Origin: Heloderma charlesbogerti
Lineage: Eukaryota > Chordata > Lepidosauria > Squamata > Helodermatidae
DNA length: 64,000 bases
Direction of reading: 5' to 3'
NCBI GenBank assembly: GCA_026122225.1
Contig: JANEZZ010001570.1
Span: 2,790,001 to 2,854,000 of the forward strand
Shown: piece after piece, positions 1-11,970 of the stretch
How the letters are laid out: each line of letters opens with the position of its first letter
Position numbering within the stretch: position 1 is the first letter of the stretch
Translations under genes and position numbers: made by a program
The notes under the pieces: generated by a model
The model's database searches: none
Told to the model about the DNA's origin: nothing
The model's input: only the letters and a program-made list of their open reading frames with translations

Positions 1-202
1 AATAGAGGCTTTCTTCTAAGGGGAGAAATCCTATGGATTGCATTCTAAAATACTGTTTAAAACTAGGAAATTATACTTTCTCAGTAAAGCTCTGTTTTGG
101 TTTAGGCCTATGGGGGAAAATGCTCAGCATGGTTATAAAAGCATCCCATCACTGGAAATATATACATGCAATTATTATAAAATGGATCATCTGTTATTTA
201 AC
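1..202. other. AT-rich sequence, nothing recognised
   Basis: No repeat family, RNA gene or convincing reading frame is visible. The short frames here lack any recognisable motif. Confidence 0.5.
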
Positions 203-206
203 TTAA

Positions 207-657
207 GAGAGCAATCCTATGGCCGCTAGTCAGCGGCTTGACGGCCATAGGATATGTGGTTTTCTGGGAACCGACCTCTGAATCCACGCTCCAAGGTCGG
301 TTCCCGGAGAACTGATCTTCCTCCCCTTCTGCGCTGCCTTGCAGGCAGCACGGAACTTCCCCCACACTCCATGCTCCGAAGAGGAGTGTGGAGCATCCAA
401 AATGGGGCATTCTGGGGGGCGTTCCAGGGTGGGAAAGACAGAGATGTCGGTATGACATATCCTATGTGTCGTCTGGCAGCCTCCTCCCCCTCTCCGCCTT
501 CCTGTGGCTAGATAGCCAAAATCAGCTGGCTAGCTGCAAATGCAGGGCAGGAGAAGCACAGAGGGAATGATTCCCTCCATACTTCTCCTGCCCTGCATTG
601 GATAGGCAGTCTCCTCCAAGTTCAGAGGCAGCCATCTATCCACATAGGATTGCCCCC
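207..657. mobile_element. piggyBac-like MITE, about 450 bp, TTAA-flanked
   Basis: The segment is bounded by TTAA at 203-206 and TTAA at 658-661, the target duplication used by piggyBac-type transposons. Its ends are inverted: the left begins GAGAGCAATCCTATG and the reverse complement of the right begins GGGGGCAATCCTATG (13 of 15 match). Inside are several hairpins: CCTATGGCCG at 216-225 pairs with 242-251, GAACCGACC near 269 pairs with GGTCGGTTC near 304, and AATGCAGGGCAGGAGAAG at 539-556 pairs perfectly with 582-599. There is no transposase frame, so the element is non-autonomous. A related copy lies inverted at about 24050-24363. The piggyBac assignment rests on TTAA plus inverted ends and is an inference. 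Confidence 0.65.
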
Positions 658-661
658 TTAA

Positions 662-3600
662 GTTTGTTTTTCTAAGCAAACTTGTCACTATCCAATACAT
701 ATTTAAGCATTATTTATGTCTGTTGATTGCTACAGGCTTAAACATGCTTAATTCTATTTTGGAGTGTGGTCATTGTTTTCATTAACTATGGAGTGACATT
801 AAATAACTGGAAATTATGTGGTTATTCTCTCTGTGTTCTTCCTGCAAAACTTAATCTCAGCAATCATCTAATTACTTCTAATGTCCCATCTGTCTGAAAG
901 TCTGCTGGCTGTTCATGGTCTAAAAGCCATTAGTGGCCTAGACGAACACTGGTGAGTTTAAGTAGTTCATGTTGGAGAAATAGTATTATAAAAGTGAAAT
1001 CTCCCCCCACCCCCCCGCCGCCCAATATGAAAGGACTGGATTATAAGCATTAGTTATTCCGTGGAATGATAGACATTTGAAAGTCTGTAGATCCTAAATA
1101 ATATTCATTTCTCATTAATTTGCTACTGTCTGACAAAAGTTCTGTTTTTTGTTGTTGCTTCTGGGCAAATGGGTTTGTAATTAGCATCTTTTTCTAGGTA
1201 TATCTTGTTCTTCCTCTGAAAACTAAAAGATCATTAATAATCAATGAGGATTAGTTATTTCTGTTGAATTCAGTGTGGTTCACAAGAGGTCCTCAGTTAA
1301 TTTAATCTGTATGTAATCATGGCAATGATAAAGAAAGTGTCATCTTGAAATGTCACTCTGAAGCTGAGCAGATATCTCTTTCTCTCTGTTGAAAGATTTG
1401 CATATTTCTTTGCATATATTTTATGGAGGAAAATGCCTGCTTAGTCCAACCATGTGAATTTGAAATAACACATTTAATATTCATGAGTACTTTACAGTGT
1501 ACATTTAAAAGAGTTTCTTGCACCATTTTCTTAAAAAAAAAACACCACTATGTAATATAGTGAGATATTAGCTATAGACTCATGAGTGCACCGATAACCA
1601 TCCTCGTGCAGCTTAAGCAAAAAAGGAGGCTCCAGGGAAACAATTATCTTGAAACATCTAGTCAAAACACCCATCAGTTCTTTGGCCTGCACCAGCCCCC
1701 TTTCTTCACTCTTAGGTTGGATATGGAAAAAAGACAAGGAAGTTTCTAGTAGTTCCTGCTTGTGGGATTATAATTCCCAAGGACACAGTCTTCCAGTTAG
1801 GAAAGAACATCTATTTCCCCCTGCACTACAACTTGATAAGGGAGAGAAGTATGATACTTCAGAAATATGGCTTGGCTCCCTGGAGAAGCATCTTCCCATT
1901 TATTCTGTGCTCTTGAGGGTCTGACAACTCCAGATGAGGACTGGGAAGCTGAATTATTAGAGGCCACAGAGACAAGATGGCGGAAGAAAGGGAAGTAGAA
2001 GAAACAGCAAGTTGAGATTCAAGGTCTTGAGGGAAGAGGCAGATGTCAGAGGAAAGTGGGGCAGGGAGAGAAAGCGATTAGGAAGAAAGGAGGCACTTCA
2101 CAGAAAACCTAGGGTAGATGCAGTTCACAAGAAGGGAGTAGGTAGAGAAAGGAGTTTGGAAGAGAGACAGTGGGGCTGTGGTCCAGGAACCAAGGAACAA
2201 AGAACCCCCCAAAAGTGGGATGGCTAAATTTCACATAATTATTTATATGACCAGCCCAATAGTTGGCTATTGAGATAGTAGTAGGACACCTTTCCAGGAT
2301 GTGGTGAAAGAAAGAATCCAAAAAGAATGTTCATAGAAGGGATGGAAGGATGGTATTGTTCCCTATACAAGCAACAGAAAATAAATAAGCTTGGAGCAAA
2401 CAATACAGAGTCATGCAGATTGTACTTTTCTTGGATTTGTTTGTTGTTGCCAGCTCTTATAACCCAAGTCAACTCTGGGGATCAGATTGTAGATCTCACT
2501 TCATTTCTGTTTCCTTGGAATCTATGTGCCATTTTACATGCATCGTAGAAGCATCCTTTCCCTATGCATCTAGTATTTTATGTGAGTGAAGTGGTAACCA
2601 CCACATTTCCTCCCTACAGGAACTCATTATCTCCTTTGGGGGAAATATATGAATCCCACTTTATACAAGATACCATAAACGTAATGTGTGACTCGCACGT
2701 TCATTTCCCCCCATTTTTACATCTTTGGTACATATAACAACAAACTGCTTACCTGTCTTTCTTTCCCATAATTAGTCTGCAGAGGCCTGAACCAAGTTTC
2801 ATCCATCTTATGAAAGAGAACCAAAAGAAACCATTTCCTTCAAAAATGGGACAAGTTTTACCAGGTGTTGCAACTAATTGCCTGAAATAATGAGATGTTG
2901 TCCAGGAAGAATAGTTATAGCAGAATAGTTCCAATTAACTGATAAAGACAAAGGTCAAGACCAAGGGAAGATGCTTCCCAAAGTTTTCTATCTAAAAAAC
3001 CTACCCAGAAAGGTTATTTCAAATATGATTAGTTAATAGCCATCCTGAGGGATGCTAATATCTCAAGGAGATGGAGACTTGCCTAACATAAGAGGATAAA
3101 AACAGGTGTCAGGCCAATGGAACATTGAATTTGTTCCACCCTTTGAAGATACCACAAGCGTAAAAAATATTTCCAGAAGGTCCCTATCCCTAGCTAGTGA
3201 GGAAGACTTCCGGATGACTTACCAGCTACACTGAACATAGAATCTTTGTAAATTACATAGGTAATTAGCTCAGTTGATCTAATAGTATGAAGTATGTTCA
3301 TGTGGTTTAATTGATGCTCTCCCCCAGACTTAGTACCACCTCCTATACTGGTAATATTTTCCTTTCAGATTGAGTTTGGAAATGGCTGCCCAGGGATTGG
3401 ATTTTAGAAGGGTTTTCCCATACAGTTGACCTATCCCAATCAAAGAAAGATTTTTCTTTCCTGTTTTCAAACACTATTTGTTGAGCTGGATCTGAGTGCC
3501 AAGGGTGCAAATCTGTAGAAAAATGTTTTATTATTTGAAAGTACAAAATGCAGTTTGCTGCAAATATAATGTGACTTGTAACTTGGCCAATTTCACACAG

Positions 3601-5838
3601 ATCACTGTGGATGTCCATTGTAAATTCCTCTATGACAGTTTATTTTCTTCAGTGAATAGCCATTCATAAGTTTGAATGGTAGCATACAAGCCAATTCCTG
3701 ATGCCGAGGAGTCACCATAGAAGATCCTGTCAGGTTTAAGGCCAATTTCTGTAAACCGCAAAGCTCTGAAGCAATGGACACTGTGTCTTTCATACCATCC
3801 ACCATTAGCATTGCTAATTCTGCCATTTGATACTCCCTTCAACTGATCTCTGGATTGAATGGTGTTATGTTTACACATTTTCCATATTATGTTTTCTTTG
3901 CCACCATGTTCCATTTTGCCATGGGGGTTCAGATCTGTTGTGCTCAGCTATAAATATTTGACCCTTCCTTCTCTCATTTGTCTGTTTTCTCCTGCTGAGC
4001 CATTGCCTTGTCTTATAAAAGTCAGTTGGACTGAGAGAGGCCTATGAATGATAGCCTGTCAGGGGCTGCTAACCTCCTTGAGCTACACAGCACTTTCCCT
4101 CAGCAGGTAACATCCTGGAAAAGCAATAAGCGTGACAGGTTCAAAACATAAAGGGCGGCCCTTAGTTTCACTATAAGGGAGCAGTGAACCAGGTTTTTTT
4201 TATTACCAGTTTGTTTTGTTTTTGTTGTTTTAATATAGATTGATATCAGTAAACAGAGCCAATGCCCAGGGTACCTCTCCTGGGTCACTTTAGGTTAAGT
4301 CCCAAATCTGGTTGTACTGATAATGTTCAACAGATTGCAAAAATAACAAGCTTCCTAGCTTCTAAAGCATTTTTTTTACTCTTAGGTATCATGTGCTTTA
4401 GCATTTCCATTCACCATTTTATCCCCCTGTAAGAGAAGTTAGGTCTGCCACTTTCTCTCTGTCCAACCACACCCATTAAACTTCATGGAGAGTTGAACCT
4501 GGAATCTGAATCCTGGTCCAAGTATAACAGTCTACCTACAACACCACCTAATCCCTTAGTGTTATTAACTTTCGTTGATATTAGAGTTATAAGCAAAATA
4601 ACCGTGAATAAACTTGTGTAAGTTCAAATGTGACTTACTCCAGTTTAAAGGACACTGTTCACTGTACATGAAATGTTAGGAAATGATTTTTGAAATGTGT
4701 TAATTACTAGTTGTCAAGCTATTTAGTGGACAAGGCTACAGCAAGAGTTCCACAGTGCCACCTTTTTAACCCACAAAGCTAGTAATATGCCATTGCTCAG
4801 CATCAGTGATATATATATAATGATTATCACCATGAAATGTTGGTTTTTATTACTGAAAAGCATCTATGCCAAATACTTCAACTTTTTAATGTCTTAGATG
4901 ACTTTTAGATAGTTAAACTAAATAGCAATAGAAAATTCTATTTGACTATGCATAAGCAAAGGGCACAATAGAGATTTACCTTGAAATCTGCCCCTTCTCT
5001 CCATGATCAGGGAATATGCCAGCAGATGCCTGGAGACAGGAACTGGGAGTTTGGGAGCTTAATCCCATCATAGGGGCTGCAAACCAAGGCAAATACAAAA
5101 GGGAAGGAATGTCAGTGAGAGGCAGCCCCATCCCAGAAACAAGTCCTGAGAACGCAAGATCTATACACCAGCCAAGAGATGGGGAGCTCTCTGAGACCAG
5201 AAAGGTCCCACCCCTGAAACTGAAGGAATTTCATGGCATTCACCATCTATCTTCTTGGTTAACTAGTTATTAAAGGCAGAAGCATCACTCTAGCTGAGCT
5301 GAAGGCCACCATTGCCAGATTCCTGGAATCTGCATGTTCTTCCCCATGCAAAACAATACAGGAACTCACTTTGAGATTTTTTCTCTAGCATTGTGGACTG
5401 AGTTACAGCTGGGGATGTCCGGATTTTGTGAAATCTGTCCCGTAGGTGTTTTGTGGATTGTGTGGTATTGTTCGTTCCAGTGTCCATTCATAGATGTATT
5501 CAATTTTTTAATTATTATTATGTGGAAAAACATGAAAATAATTCCATGAGAAGGTCTACAACAATTTACATCATTTATGTTGGTAGTAACATTTAGCATA
5601 TTGTCCACCATTCCATTTAACTTTTCCCTGCGAATATTTTCCAGGATGGTGTATATCTCAGCAGAAACGTGTGTATTTTCTTATGAATAAATTTGTGTAA
5701 ATTTCTGGAAAGTAGAAAAAAGAAAAATCTACAGGCACTGCACAGCCTGAAGAGGCTGGTCTGCAGTGGATTCTGCAGGTCAGGTTCTTAGAAATGCAAA
5801 CTCATTTTAGTCCATCTCGAATTTCTCCAGCATTGCTA
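662..5838. other. Unremarkable AT-rich sequence
   Basis: No gene or intact repeat is recognised. A weak tRNA-SINE-like stretch lies near 4480-4550 (minus strand, resembling the promoter-bearing head of squamate SINEs), but it is too degraded to assign. Reading frames are short and lack known motifs. Confidence 0.45.
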
Positions 5839-5846
5839 GTTACAAC

Positions 5847-6292
5847 TAAGGATGTCAGAGAAATCTGCAATGGCGCCAAATGAGTTTGGATTTTTATGAA
5901 TCTGATTCATGGATTCCACAGTGGATCAGCTTTCCCACTGTGGGGTGGATTCCACAGACTTGCAGACCGGTTTTGTAACTTTCCCAATTTAGCACAAAAT
6001 TGTCATAGAAAATTACACAGAACATTTTTTACAACCAGCCAAAAATATGAATTTCTCTATAGGCTAAAGTGTGAAAAATGCACATTTTGGGGGATTTTGC
6101 ACACTTTGGGGGAAATTGCGCATTTTTGCACATGCAAAAATGCACAAATGCACATTATGCATATGTGGATGTGTGCAAATTTGGAAACTTAAAAAAATCC
6201 AATTCCTTTGATGGGCAGACAATGGAACAAAAGTCAGTTGACAATCCATGAAACACAGACGGAATGGATTTTACACAGTCCATACATCCCTA
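5847..6292 (-). mobile_element. Short non-autonomous hAT element, TAGGGATG family (copy 1)
   Basis: The ends are TAAGGATGTCAGAGAAATC on the left and, reverse complemented, TAGGGATGTATGG on the right. Flanking 8-mers are GTTACAAC (5839-5846) and GATACAGC (6293-6300), 6 of 8 identical, a worn hAT-type duplication. It shares subterminal sequence with the copies at 26551 and 35398 and end sequence with the long palindromic copies. The right-type end is on the left here, so I call it minus. It has no transposase. The interior contains an A-rich part with repeated TGCACA/TGCGCA words. Confidence 0.75.
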
Positions 6293-7579
6293 GATACAGC
6301 TGCCTTGTAACAGTAGGAGGAGAAGGACAAATGCTTGCATATGAGGGAAAGGTGTAGGTAAAGCTACAGAACTCTGAGTTCTTAAGCATATAAAGGCTTT
6401 ACAGAAGGCTAATAAATATTATGCCTAAAATAACTTGTGGAAAGTACTGTAACTTGGAATTGTTTGACACCAAGAGTGGGTATTATTTCTCCCATATTTC
6501 ATCTGCACCATTCATCCAACAATATACTCTTTAATCCTTCTCAAAGTGAACACAAGCTCTACCAGAGTCAATCAAGTTGGGGAAATTGACTGCTTCTACC
6601 ACTGTACACACACACACACACACACATTCTCACCAACAGCAAAAATGATTATATTTACTCCACTTCATGAAGGAAAATACATGACTCAGATTTGCCTTGG
6701 ATTTTTTAGTAAACTGAAGACAATCTCTGTAAGCAGTACAGAAGGTAAAGGCTGCTCTCTGGGTTAAAAATAGCAAAATTCCACTGAAGGGAACATCAGT
6801 ACTCAAACCACTTTTTCTATGGCCAGCTGTGAATTTTGGCATCAACAGGAAACATGCACAAATGTCCATTTATGAATTCATGATTTATCACAAATACCTA
6901 TTCACAAAACTCAATATTTGTGTTATAACCACCATTCCTAGGTACTGCTAATGTCTGGCAAGGAAAAAGGGAACAGCCCCAAAACTGCTTTGCAAAGTTA
7001 AGTTTTATCCTCCTTCAGCAATGTTTAATATTAGTGAACAAATCCAGTACATAAAAGTGTTGAAATAAAACAGTTTGTGTAGATAGAGAGCTGATTCACA
7101 TTGTACTGTACTGTACCGAAACCTTTACCCAGAAGGCATTCCATAGGAATGGCCATTGGTATAGAAGCTTATTTTTATTTTGCCCCCCTTCTCTTTCCCT
7201 GGGCATGCACACACAAAAACTTTTAAGAGTACAAAGCTCATTCACTTAAGGTTGCTTTGAGCATTATGATCATCTGATAACAGTTCATGTGTGAGAGGTC
7301 AGATTTCTCACTCATAATGAGATGTGTAAGGGCTTTTCTATATGAGGCATTTATCATGTGCTCATCATTCCTATTCATGGTTGTTTAGAGGTTCTTTAGA
7401 TAATGTCGTGACCCTCCAGTTTTGCTTTTGTGTCTAACTAGCACTTTCAGCAAGTTTTTTTAGAGCAGCCATTTAAAATGTGCCATTTAATTATGAGAGC
7501 AAAAGAAAGTGTGATTTCCTCTTGTATATTGGTGCTATTCTGCTATACCACAGTGCCATCTAGAGGAACTCCAAACCCT
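6293..7579. other. Unremarkable sequence with a (CA)n microsatellite
   Basis: A short CA dinucleotide run lies at about 6605-6627. Nothing else is recognised. Confidence 0.5.
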
Positions 7580-7587
7580 CTTGAGAG

Positions 7588-8519
7588 TAGGGATGTATGA
7601 AAGTGACTTACCTTTCGTGGATTATGTTGATGGGGGGGGGAGGCGTTCCGTCCCTCCCCCTGGAATCCTGGCCGGGGGGGGAGGCGCTCCATTCCTCCCC
7701 CCGGAATCCTCGAATGGCCGGCTGTGCTCCGCAGCAGCTCCGTGGAGCAGCCGGCCAGGCCCGGCCAGGCCAGAGCCATCCGCAGCCGGATTTCTGGATG
7801 CGGAGGGCTCTGGGTAAAAAAAACAACAACCGCGTATGCAAATGGTGGCGGCTACGGCCGCCGCCATTTGCGTTCCTTCTTTTTGGCCGTCCTTCTTTTT
7901 GGCGTTCCTTCTTTTTGGCGCTATTTGCGTCCCTTCCCTTTTTCATTCACCGTTTTAGCCTACGTAATCTTTACGTAGGCTAAAACGGCGGATCAAAAGG
8001 GGACGTAAATAGTGCCCGCTACGCTATTTGTGTTCCCCTTGATTTTCGCCGTCATAGTCTACGTAAATATTTACGTAGATTAAGACGGTAAAAAGAAGGA
8101 ATGCAAATGGCGGCTGCTGTAGCCGACGCCATTTGTGTATGCATTTTTTTTTTTTAAACCCACCCCCAACCATGATAGGCTACGTAAAGATTTACATAGC
8201 CTATCATGTCTTTTTCTTCTTCTTTTTTTTAAATCTAGCCATGATAGGCTACGTAAATCTTTACGTAGCCTATCATGTCTTTTTTTTTTCCCCACAAGCC
8301 TGGAAATGGTGGCGGTGGCAGCCAGTCGGAAGACCACCCACCGGAGCCGCCACCGGAGCTACCGCCACCTGGAAGATCTGCCCCAGGTAAGTCTCGTCCC
8401 GGGGGGGATCCGCGGGGGGGCTGGGGGGTGGCAGGCCGTTCCGCCACAGATTTCGGGGGGCCGAATGCACTAGCATTCGGCCTCACCGAGATCCATGGCG
8501 GAATTCTCTGACATCCCTA
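7588..8519 (+). mobile_element. Long palindromic hAT element, TAGGGATG family (copy 2)
   Basis: Perfect 8-bp duplications CTTGAGAG flank it at 7580-7587 and 8520-8527. Termini are TAGGGATGT and ACATCCCTA. Eight-bp duplications and short TAGGG/CAGGG ends are hallmarks of hAT transposons. The 932-bp interior is CpG- and GC-rich and packed with hairpins: 7838-7871 (inverted GCAAATGG.GGCGGC), 7950-7988 and 8048-8089 (TACGTAAA.TTTACGTA cores), 8102-8137, 8170-8210 and 8239-8279. AGGTAAGT-like motifs point outward at 7606-7613 (minus) and 8384-8392 (plus). A tandem TTCTTTTTGGCG-type repeat lies at 7876-7920. The frames here are chance products of GC-rich inverted repeats. There is no transposase. 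Confidence 0.9.
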
Positions 8520-8527
8520 CTTGAGAG

Positions 8528-10218
8528 AATCACAAAAACTGGATAAGTGAACATCTATCATCGCTTCATCAAAAAATCAGCTGCCCTTAGCTTTATAGCT
8601 AATATATAAATTCTGCATGTCAAGCAATGATATGCAGAAACCTATTGGTATATGTACTAAACGCAATAGAATGGTTTATCATGCAATAAGAACATACTAC
8701 AAGGATGTATTTATACTGTGGACCAGTAGCAGTACAGAGCAAACTGTTCAAACAGGTGCCATGGCTAAAGGATATGCTTATGGAAAATGTGGCTTTTTCT
8801 GGATCACTAAAGTGACTCCTATGCCTAAACATTGTCCAGAAAGAGCTTTTTCTTTCTTTTTAAAAAAAGTGATTTCTAGTGTTGACAGATATTTGACACC
8901 TGAAACCTCTGGGCTGGAGCTCATTTTCGAAAGAACTACAGTGGTGGGCCTGGGAAGCAGGAAAATGCTGACCAGCTCTGAAATCGGATTCTGGGCCGGT
9001 TTCTTTGCAAAGGGAGCCCAATGATTTCTTCGAACTTTAGACTTACTCTTTTCTGTGTCATGTGGTATAGTGGCTATGTAGAATAACACATGACACAAAA
9101 GTGAATGCTCAGTAGTGATATTTTCCAAAAAGTCATTTATAATGCAATAAATCTCTAACAAAAATGTGACCATCATAGAGCCAGAACACTAAGATTCAAC
9201 CGTGTGACAATGACTGATGGCATACTGACAATTCAATTGCTATAATGAATATATAATCTGTTTTTTAGAGCACATGGACTCTTTTCCAGATGAATCAACT
9301 GTACTACAGGAGGAGACGGTTAAATTTCTCAATAGTGTTGATGGTCTTGCAAGACTGAGATGCCAAGTTCTAGTCAAAATAGTATTTTGGTGTGTTTATG
9401 TATTGGAGGAGGAGGTGTCCTTCGGCCAGAAAGTCTTGATTGCTAAACAGAGTAATAAATGCCATGTGTCCAGCTTTTCCTGCCACATTTTAGTTAACCT
9501 TGTTAAGCAGGTTATTTGGAAAAATACTGGTCTAATATATCACAGGCAGTGACCTGACCAAATGACCTATGGTGATCACATGAAGAATATCAATTTCTAC
9601 GATTATTGGAAATAATTAAAAGCTTTACAGCTCGGCCACCTTCTTGTCAAGTTGTTGCATTTTTGAGTACCAGAAGCTGGCATGGACTGCAGGTGAAAGT
9701 GCAAATGCCCACACAGCAGACAGACAAATTCATTAATTATATAGCCAAATAATATTGAGCTAGAATTATGTGTGTAGTAGAAGACATTTCAAGCCATTAG
9801 GCAGCCCAACCTAACAAGGCAATATGGGCAGGGAAAAAAACATTGTATAAGTGTGTGTGTGTGTTTATTTATTATAAACCACCTTTCTACCAAGAAAAAT
9901 GGCCCTCAGTGTGGCTGTAGGTATAAATCAAAGGGCCAGCTAGGATTTGGATGTCTCTTTCTAGGGCCCAAGGGGCAATGTGGCAGGATCAGAAAAACTA
10001 AGGACAAACAGGCAGGGAACAAATAAAGAGCCCAGGCAAGATTCCGAGATGGGCACAAGGAGGCGAGTATACAAAACAGAGGAAAGTGTTCAAGACACAG
10101 CCAGACAGCTCTTAACTGGATCTGATGATAGCAGTGTTGAAGAAAAGTTTAAGAAAAGCCTGTTTCCTCTAACAAAGAAGTGCCGCCAGTGGTAGATGCC
10201 CTCTTGGTGGCCCCAGAA
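8528..10218. other. Unremarkable sequence with a degraded retroposon tail
   Basis: An open frame of 135 codons at 8617-9024 has no motif I recognise and lies directly beside the hAT insertion. TTTATTTATTATAAACCACC near 9865-9890 resembles the 3' end of an L2-type retroposon on the minus strand. Otherwise nothing is seen. Confidence 0.4.
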
Positions 10219-10219
10219 G

Positions 10220-10284
<65 letters not shown>

Positions 10285-10306
10285 GTGTGTGTGTGTGTGT
10301 GTGTGA

Positions 10307-10343
<37 letters not shown>

Positions 10344-10357
10344 TGAGAGAGAGAGAG
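10220..10357. repeat. Compound microsatellite (TA)n(TG)n(GA)n
   Basis: About 60 bp of pure TA (10220-10280) runs into about 38 bp of TG with one GA interruption (10282-10319), then about 38 bp of GA (10319-10357). The alternating purine-pyrimidine blocks are a candidate Z-DNA and cruciform-forming tract and should be length-polymorphic. The reverse-strand frames crossing it encode only repetitive Ser/Leu and Ile/Tyr tracts and are not genes. Confidence 0.95.
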
Positions 10358-10759
10358 GGGAGGGGAGGGATGAGATCACTATAGGTAGTTGCCATGTTTT
10401 ACCCCACAGTGCCCCTGGAATCATTCTGAGGGGAATTATTGTGTGTATATAGGGGGAACATGGTGGCCACCAGTAGGCATCCACTGAGAGGAGCTCCACT
10501 ATCACTTGCACAGATAGCAAACTAAAGTTTTAAAAGGAAGGGGGAAAAGCACTGGTGCTGCTGCCTCTAACAAGGAAGCTTCCCTGAAATATTTGAATAA
10601 TTTCTCTGTCCTACTAAAAAACAAAATGTGTCATCTCTCCCCACCCCCAGTTCATTCCCTGCAAGTGGGGTGGTGAATGTGGGATGGTTATTTTCATTGA
10701 GCTGGTGGTGGCCCATAGGTAGTTATGATGGTGAGACGTTTCAGGCTGTTTCTCTTTGA

Positions 10760-10886
10760 TTACCTGGAGCTGCCTTTCAAAAGTCAAAGGAGACATGCAC
10801 CAGTGTATGGGGGATGACGAGTTACAAGATCATATAAGAATAGCTATCCCATACTCTGAATTCAGAGACAGGGAGCGGACTTTCTT
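10760..10886 (+). mobile_element. Upstream piece of a LINE interrupted by BovB
   Basis: This piece ends with GGACTTTCTT (10877-10886), repeated at 14104-14113 across the BovB insertion. Its reading frame ends ...RDRERTF and continues in frame after the insertion as LPATYLTTLTIPKCKKAF. Joining the pieces across the duplicated target restores one LINE open frame. The upstream limit is uncertain. Clade is discussed with the downstream piece. Confidence 0.6.
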
Positions 10887-10889
10887 TTG

Positions 10890-11967
10890 TTGTTCAGTCG
10901 TTCAGTCGTGTCCGACTCTTTGTGTCCCCATGGACCATAGCACGCCAAGCCTTCCTGTCCTGCGCTCTTTCCCGGAGTGTGCTCAAGTTCATATTCATTG
11001 CATTGGTGATGCTATCTAGCCATCTCATCCTCTGTCGTCCCCTTCTCCTTTTGCCTTCAATCTTTCCCAGCATCAGTGACTTTTCCAGTTACTTTTCTCT
11101 TCGCATTAGGTGGCCAAAATATTGGAGCTTCAGCTTCAGGATCTGTCCTTCCAATGAGCACTCAGGATTGATTTCCTTTAGGATGGACTGATTTGACCTC
11201 CTTGCAGTCCAGGGGACTCGTAAGAGTCTTCTCCAGCACCACAGTTCGAAAGCATCAATTCTTCGGTGCTCAGCCTTCCTTACAGTCCAGCTCTCACAGC
11301 CATATGTTACTACTGGGAAAACCATAGCTTTGATTATATGGACCTTTGTTGGCAAGGTGATGTCTCTGCTTCTTACTATGCTGTCTAGGTTTGCCATAGC
11401 TTTCCTCCCAAGGAGCAAGCGTCTTTTGATTTCATGGCTACAGTCACCATCTGCGGTGATCTTGGAGCCCAAGAAAATAAAATCTGTCACTGCTTCCATT
11501 TCTTCCCCTTCTGTATGCCAGGAAGTGATGGGGCCAGATGCCATGATCTGAGTTTTTTTAATGTTGGGTTTCAAACCAGCTTTTGCACTCTCCTCTTTCA
11601 CCCTCAACAAGAGGCTCTTTAGATCCTCTTTGCTTTCTGCCATTAGGGTGGTATCGTCTGCATATCGGAGGTTGTTGATAATTCTCCCGGCAATCTTAAT
11701 TCCAACCTGTGATTCATCCAACCCAGCGTTTCTCATGATGTACTCTGCATATAAGTTAAATAAGCAGGGCGACAATATGCAGCCTTGTCGTACTCCTTTC
11801 CCAATTTTGAACCACTCGGTTGTTCCATGTCTGGTTCTTACTGTTGCTTCTTGACCCTTGTACAGGTTTCTCAGGAGACAGGTAAGGTGGTCTGGTACTC
11901 CCATCACTTTAAGAATTTGCCAGAGTTTGTTGCGATCCACACAATCAAAGGCTTTAGCGTAGTCAAT
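10890..11967 (-). pseudogene. BovB reverse transcriptase, C-terminal part
   Basis: This is the downstream part of the BovB reverse transcriptase, which copies the element's RNA at the nicked target. The open part 11089-11967 continues in the same frame as the upstream piece. It begins with FIDYAKAFD (metal-binding aspartate motif A), then VRQGCILSPCLFNLYAEYIM and the catalytic LRYADDTTLMA (YADD codons about 11653-11664). The thumb and C-terminal region follow, including SWTVRKAEHRRIDAFELWCW. A TAA at 11086-11088 interrupts the last roughly 65 codons, after which the same frame continues toward 10890 with family-typical arginine-rich sequence. The catalytic motifs look intact, so loss of function comes from the stops, not from active-site change. 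Confidence 0.92.
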
Positions 11968-11970
11968 GAA

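Noticed and set aside
7608..7978. Overlapping frames of 78-128 codons on both strands in the GC-rich part of the hAT element
   Set aside because: They are mirrored products of inverted repeats and GC-rich tracts, lack family motifs, and equivalent frames appear in each copy on both strands.
7838..8279. CRISPR-like array of regularly recurring palindromes
   Set aside because: Spacing is irregular, the units are transposon hairpins, there are no unique spacers, and the DNA is vertebrate.
8617..9024. 135-codon frame as a host gene or transposase
   Set aside because: No recognisable motif or domain; it starts directly next to a transposon insertion in AT-rich DNA and is most likely chance.
10090..10520. 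Reverse-strand frames of 101-123 codons with Ser/Leu and Ile/Tyr repeats
   Set aside because: They are translations of the (TA)(TG)(GA) microsatellite.
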